Shown piece after piece: positions 59,958 to 64,000 of a stretch of DNA of 64,000 nt. A program made the position numbers and the translations under genes. The notes under the pieces were generated by a model. The model did not search any database. It was not told the origin of the DNA and worked only from the letters and a program-made list of their open reading frames with translations. The DNA is from CAVQSS01 sp963746605. GTDB lineage: Bacteria; Desulfobacterota; RBG-13-43-22. How positions within the stretch are numbered: position 1 is the first letter of the stretch; every line of letters starts with the position of its first letter. The stretch lies in NCBI GenBank assembly GCA_963746605.1, contig CAVVCH010000044.1, forward strand, positions 9,415 to 73,414, given 5' to 3'.

Positions 59958-62120
59958 CTTGACTCTAGAAAAAACGTCCTTGATATATTGGGCGTATAAT
60001 TCCACCCAATCGAGGTTCGAAACCCATAAATTATAGATCCGCTCACTGGGGAGGTTATTGTCGCGGATGTATTCCTCCGGGAAAACCAGGATGGGCATTT
60101 GCTCCATGGGAAAATGAACGCCCAACCAGGACAAGACTCTTAGAAAAATATCGCAGGGAAAATTCTTGGGTTCCAAAATAATGAGGGTGGCGGCATTGGT
60201 CAATTCCGAAAGATTCAATCCCGCGTTGGTCATGGTCAGGGATATCACGGCCCGGAGGGTTGCCCCTTTCTTAACCGCCAAGATCTGCCGTTCCCGACTA
60301 AGGCCGGCTCGCGCGTAGTCCTCGTTCAGTCTATCCGGGCCGGTCGGAGCCGGATTCAGATCCAAAGCCTCCAGCATCAACCCCCCCGAAAGGAGTTTAT
60401 AAAACCCGGATAATTCCTCTAAGTCGTTGGGGGTGGCCGGCTCGATCCGCCAAGGCGAAGGCAATTCCTCCAATCTAAGGTAACTAGGAAAATTCAGGTA
60501 AGCCAGTTTATCCAGGGAGACGGCGGCGGGGTTTTTTATCTTTCTGACCGCCCCGCCGAATACCAGGTTGGAAAATCTATTCTTTGGCTGAAAATAGCAG
60601 AGTACGTATTTCAGACTCGTGGTCGTTACGTTAATGGAATCAATAATATACCTGTGGAGTTGATGGAGCAGGGTCAGACCTACTTTTTTGTAGCGGAAAT
60701 CCGGATCGGCCGCGTAATGGTGAATCATCCAGGTTTTATCATAAACCCGAAGCATGCCGATATGTCCCTGAATTTCTCCTCGATCCTGATAAATAAAATG
60801 GCGGGCGATTTCGGGATGATTGAGGCAGATATTGGAATACACTTCCGGGAGATGGTCTTTTTTATTTACCAGTTGTTTGTATTTTTGGGGATAGATGAAT
60901 CCGGATCGAAAGAACAGGGACCACAACGACTCGGAATCGATCAGGCCGTTCAATTCCACATTCTGATTAATGATCCGATTCAGCAAATTAGATAATTTTA
61001 GATGATCAACGGACGATATTTCCAGGATGAAGAACCCGTATTGAATCCGGGATTCGTTGATCCGCCGCTGATAGACGATCTGTCCTTGGCAAGGCAAGTT
61101 GAACTGATCGGGAAATTCAATGTTCATCTCCGTGATAATCAATCCGGGAATCAAGTTGGCACTTTCCTCCTCTTGCGCTTCCAATGAAAACCCGGTAATC
61201 GAAACATCCCGGATGGGCAACTTCACCGTTCTTTGAATCAAGGGATGGAGAAAAATAACCGTTGGCGAAGGCGTCAATTTGAATCGTTCAGTACGAGTTT
61301 CTCTGTTTTTCATTCTCTGGAAGCCGTTCACCTCTGGACTGAGGATTACCAAGCGCTCCCTCTGTCGCTCTCGTTCTTTTAGCACTTGAACGGTGCCCGA
61401 ATAAACGATCTCGCCGGCCTGGTTGGTCAACAGGATGGTTAACGGTTTCCCCGAGTTGATCCGTTTCCATCGCGGAAACTCCGATTCTGGGATCGTCACC
61501 CGGAAAGTTCTAATACTAAATTCGTCCATCTGGCCTTGACAAACGAACCCGTCTTGCATGAGCGAAGCGGTGATGGACCGGCAAGTATACCTCCGGCATT
61601 TTCGTGATAGAACTTCAAAACCTACCCCCGGAAGAGGTACTAATATCTGCTCATTCTCAAACTGGATTTCTTCAACCGGGGCGATAACACAGGAGTTCCC
61701 TTCGTCAAACAACAGGCAGGCCAGACGAAATTGGCCCAAGCCCTCCCTGAGGTCCCGGCCTTCAGACCCACGACAGACCAGGCGGTCGTCGGTACCGGAA
61801 GAGAGATTAACAAGGACAAAATGGGTCTGATTATACCGCGGGTGAAAAAAAACGAGGAAAATCTCTTTCCCGAGAAAATTCCGGAAATTAATCAAATTGA
61901 CCAATCGACTCTTATGAAGAATTCTCAGGTTGGACGGCAGGCGGACGGTTGACGGATCAGCTTCCGCCGCCCAAACCCGCAGGCGATCCAACAAAGCGGA
62001 AAGGTCAGCATATTTTAAATCTGCCTTTCCAGAAGGGAAGGCCTCCGTGCAGTTGACTTCCTGATCGGCCTGGCCCGAGATTGGCGCCAGATGAAAATCG
62101 TCTTCCGGTAAGGGTCCCAT
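59949..62120 (-). CDS. PilZ-like and GNAT-like multidomain protein, function unknown
   Basis: 723 residues, no membrane segment, intact. Residues 60-260 form a beta-rich region of unknown type. Residues about 275-385 resemble a PilZ-related module (RTERFKL..., then LPIRDVSITGFSLEA), though the upstream RxxxR is imperfect. Residues about 440-560 look like an N-acetyltransferase (HIGMLRVYDKTWMIHHYAADPDF followed by KKVGLTLLHQLHRYI). A further alpha/beta region closes the protein. If PilZ binds c-di-GMP this would be a signal-controlled acyltransferase. This combination is unusual and the assignment is by pattern. Convergent with the radical SAM gene. Confidence 0.6.
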   Translation of the reverse strand: MGPLPEDDFHLAPISGQADQEVNCTEAFPSGKADLKYADLSALLDRLRVWAAEADPSTVRLPSNLRILHKSRLVNLINFRNFLGKEIFLVFFHPRYNQTHFVLVNLSSGTDDRLVCRGSEGRDLREGLGQFRLACLLFDEGNSCVIAPVEEIQFENEQILVPLPGVGFEVLSRKCRRYTCRSITASLMQDGFVCQGQMDEFSIRTFRVTIPESEFPRWKRINSGKPLTILLTNQAGEIVYSGTVQVLKERERQRERLVILSPEVNGFQRMKNRETRTERFKLTPSPTVIFLHPLIQRTVKLPIRDVSITGFSLEAQEEESANLIPGLIITEMNIEFPDQFNLPCQGQIVYQRRINESRIQYGFFILEISSVDHLKLSNLLNRIINQNVELNGLIDSESLWSLFFRSGFIYPQKYKQLVNKKDHLPEVYSNICLNHPEIARHFIYQDRGEIQGHIGMLRVYDKTWMIHHYAADPDFRYKKVGLTLLHQLHRYIIDSINVTTTSLKYVLCYFQPKNRFSNLVFGGAVRKIKNPAAVSLDKLAYLNFPSYLRLEELPSPWRIEPATPNDLEELSGFYKLLSGGLMLEALDLNPAPTGPDRLNEDYARAGLSRERQILAVKKGATLRAVISLTMTNAGLNLSELTNAATLIILEPKNFPCDIFLRVLSWLGVHFPMEQMPILVFPEEYIRDNNLPSERIYNLWVSNLDWVELYAQYIKDVFSRVKLF

Positions 62121-62591
62121 TCGAATACTAATCCCGGTCTTATTAGAATAGGGAGATTTAACTTGTCAAGGACGGTAACGTAGAATTAGTGGTATGTCAA
62201 TAAAAAATTACCACAATATCTAGTAAGTTAGACGGTTGGATAAAGATTCCGGTATTCTTGATTTTCTCCTGATAGCTCTTGATGACCCGATCGGAAGAAG
62301 AAACAGACGGTCTAGATCATACCCCGGCAAAAGTCCCCCAAGGCCGACCCGGGATCGACGTTTTTGGGCGCATCAATCGTTTGGCATTCTAACCCCGATC
62401 GGGTATATTATGACCTCTCTGTTCCAGTGATCCAGGCAGTCTGAATCCGATACCAAAAACGTGTTTCAAGAGCCTATTCCCATCTCGGGATGCTGGTGGG
62501 TCGAATCAGGGGAGAGATTGAATTCTCAATAATGAACAGAAAGCCCGGCGGTGTGGGGTGGGCGGCGTTTCCAAAAACAAGGAGGGGAATA
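62121..62591. other. 471-base gap, no gene recognised
   Basis: AT-rich at first (62130-62240), then mixed. Divergent promoters for the PilZ-GNAT-like gene and the nitroreductase are expected here. No convincing coding frame, RNA gene or repeat was seen. Confidence 0.5.
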
Positions 62592-63113
62592 ATGATTGAA
62601 ATTTTAAGGTCCAGGCGGAGCATCCGAAAATACGAAAAGAGACCAATCGACGAAAAGTCTTTAGCGACATTAAAAGAAGCCTTGCTGCGATGTCCTTCCT
62701 CGCGGGGGATCAACCCATGGACATTTATATTCGTCGATGAGGTCGATCTACTCGCAGGGCTTTCCAAGGCAAAAGAGCATGGTTCGGGCTTTCTCAAAAA
62801 TGCCGCCCTGGCCATTGTGGTCTGCGGTGACGAGTCCTATTCCGATGTCTGGGTGGAAGATTGCTCCATCGCCGCCATCGTGGCCCATCTTACCGCCCAC
62901 TCCCTAGGGCTCGGAAGCTGCTGGATCCAGATCAGGAACAGAACCCATTCCACTGAAAAGACCGCCGAACAGTATGTCCGGGAACTTCTCAGCCTCCCTT
63001 CGAACCTGAAGGTTGAGTCGATCATCAGTATCGGTTTCCCCGGAGAGACTACGACACCGGTTCCGGTGGAAAAACTCCAGTATGAAAAGATCAAGCACAA
63101 TCGTTACGAATAA
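62592..63113 (+). CDS. Nitroreductase family protein
   Basis: 173 residues from ATG 62592. The N-terminal RRSIRKYEKRPIDE and PSSRGINPW are typical FMN-binding elements of small nitroreductases. Later GLGSCWIQIR and IISIGFPGE complete the fold. A homodimeric FMN enzyme using NAD(P)H, possibly on nitro or quinone compounds. A longer frame from 62490 adds 34 atypical residues. AAGGAGGGG lies directly ahead of the chosen ATG. Confidence 0.9.
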   Translation: MIEILRSRRSIRKYEKRPIDEKSLATLKEALLRCPSSRGINPWTFIFVDEVDLLAGLSKAKEHGSGFLKNAALAIVVCGDESYSDVWVEDCSIAAIVAHLTAHSLGLGSCWIQIRNRTHSTEKTAEQYVRELLSLPSNLKVESIISIGFPGETTTPVPVEKLQYEKIKHNRYE

Positions 63114-63143
63114 CTGGATATTCGCCATCCGGGACTTAGGGCT

Positions 63144-63440
63144 ATGAAGATTTCGCTCAATATTTGGGCCCGCATCGGGATCGCCCTTACCAGCCTGGGC
63201 CTGTATGCCTTGGCTTTTATCCTGCTGTATCCCAGAATAGGCCCGTCAGCCTTGGCCTTGTCCTTCATTCCACCGGCGATTGCCGGGTGGCTTCTTGGGG
63301 CACGGGGCGGTTTGCTGTCGGGGATTCTAAGTTTTCCCCTGACCGCCCTTTTGCTGCACCTGGGGGGAGACACCGCTGCCAATAATCTGGGCGAGGCACT
63401 GCTGGGCGGTTCTTCCGTCATACTACAGGAATCGAAATGA
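63144..63440 (+). CDS. Small integral membrane protein
   Basis: 98 residues, three predicted membrane helices (about 8-28, 34-55 and 58-78) with GARGGLLSG between, then a polar C-terminus. The pattern recalls the first helices of membrane sensor domains found at the N-terminus of histidine kinases, but no kinase follows. Its TGA overlaps the ATG of the metallophosphoesterase gene (ATGA), so the two are likely translated together. Confidence 0.7.
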   Translation: MKISLNIWARIGIALTSLGLYALAFILLYPRIGPSALALSFIPPAIAGWLLGARGGLLSGILSFPLTALLLHLGGDTAANNLGEALLGGSSVILQESK

Positions 63441-64000
63441 ACAAAGGCCATACAAAAATACCTGCCCTGATCGCGGCCTGCTTCGTCCTTACGTGGCTCG
63501 GGACCGGAAATGCATCGCGCCTCGAAGATGCGCGGAACGACCCGGGTAAGCCGCCAACAGGTTCGGCAGCGGATAAAGCAACTTCGGCAAGTGCGGAGAG
63601 TAACCGCTGGCGCTTCGTCGTTTTCGGGGATACCCGTGATGCCACGCGGGACACCCAAACGGGTATCAGCCCGTTGCTCGGCAAAATGGCGGAGGGCATT
63701 GCCGCCGAGAAGCCGGCACTGGTTATCCATATCGGGGACCTGATCAACGGCTTCTACACCCACAAGAAGTCTCCCCTGCACGGCAACTATGACAAAATGT
63801 TCGAAAACTGGAAAAGAGCCGTAAAACCCATTTATGATTTCGATCGCCAAACGGGCATTCCGCTCTATGTCGTCCGCGGCAATCATGAAGACGGGGAACT
63901 GGTTACCGATAAACGCCTCAAAGCCGCCTACCTGAAAGGCCTCGCCTCTTTTATGCCGCAAAACGGACCGGAACAGGAAAAAGGGCTTTCCTACAGCGTT
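63437..64000 (+). CDS. Exported metallophosphoesterase (cut by window end)
   Basis: The frame is open from ATG 63437 to the window edge (188 codons). An N-terminal signal sequence (residues about 8-26) is followed by the calcineurin-like phosphoesterase motifs FVVFGDTRD (GDxx), IHIGDLINGF (GDxxxG) and VVRGNHED (GNHE), which bind the two metals. The final His motifs lie beyond the window. Periplasmic phosphatase or nucleotidase of unknown substrate, coupled to the small membrane protein upstream. Confidence 0.88.
   Translation, partial: MNKGHTKIPALIAACFVLTWLGTGNASRLEDARNDPGKPPTGSAADKATSASAESNRWRFVVFGDTRDATRDTQTGISPLLGKMAEGIAAEKPALVIHIGDLINGFYTHKKSPLHGNYDKMFENWKRAVKPIYDFDRQTGIPLYVVRGNHEDGELVTDKRLKAAYLKGLASFMPQNGPEQEKGLSYSV

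Noticed and set aside
1..64000. tRNA, rRNA, CRISPR arrays, insertion sequences or prophage genes
   Set aside because: None could be identified by reading. No transposase, integrase or phage structural protein motifs and no regularly spaced repeats were seen. tRNA-Sec in particular was not found, though a covariance search would be needed to be sure.

Overview
The window looks like a piece of a GC-rich, anaerobic Desulfobacterota (deltaproteobacterial) chromosome. This is inferred from gene content: the order rng-rplU-rpmA-obgE-proB-proA-nadD-rsfS, a two-subunit class I fumarase, SelB, an aldehyde:ferredoxin oxidoreductase with its own ferredoxin, 2-hydroxyacyl-CoA dehydratase/benzoyl-CoA-reductase-type subunits, a branched-chain-type ABC importer with an embedded acyl-CoA ligase, and a Cys-rich PAS protein. 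No rRNA, tRNA, CRISPR array, prophage or intact insertion sequence was recognised.

Layout. 0-7.5 kb: penicillin-binding protein 1C (cut by the left edge) and its alpha-2-macroglobulin partner, both on the minus strand. 7.6-9.2 kb: dispersed repeat, sulfatase remnant and two lipoproteins. 9.3-19.1 kb: fumarase, SurE, SelB, a CZB-type chemoreceptor, PyrD/PyrK and PgeF. 19.1-25.5 kb: an accessory region with a lipoprotein, DUF4160/DUF2442, toxin-antitoxin debris, a MerB-like gene with two in-frame UGA codons, an Old Yellow Enzyme, a PAS protein, a chloroperoxidase-type hydrolase, a gene remnant and PssA. 25.6-30.9 kb: AOR plus ferredoxin, a HARE-HTH protein, a periplasmic amidohydrolase and hemerythrin. 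30.9-36.2 kb: UbiA, an ICMT-like segment and an ABC exporter in one continuous stretch, then a hybrid histidine kinase. 36.2-41.1 kb: GalT-like gene, TGS GTPase and two HgdB-type subunits. 41.3-48.4 kb: complete Liv-type importer with CoA ligase. 48.5-57.8 kb: LysM protein, M48/TPR protease and the ribosome-assembly/proline cluster. 58.3-64 kb: B12-radical SAM protein, a PilZ-GNAT-like protein, nitroreductase and a metallophosphoesterase cut by the right edge.

Most exciting item: the MerB-like gene at 21039-21779 stays in one frame through two TGA codons. These fall exactly where organomercurial lyase has its two catalytic cysteines (Cys96 and Cys159 of MerB). Each TGA is followed by a short hairpin with a G-rich loop resembling a bacterial SECIS, and selB lies 7 kb away. 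The best reading is an alkylmercury-lyase-like enzyme with two selenocysteines at its metal-binding active site.

Caution: about 40 single-base frameshifts interrupt genes throughout, including essential ones (obgE, rng, nadD). Nearly all those examined lengthen a short homopolymer by one base. They look like sequencing or assembly indels rather than gene decay. Genes below are therefore given with full reconstructed extents and the break positions noted. The two UGA codons are not of this kind, because the frame is unchanged on both sides.
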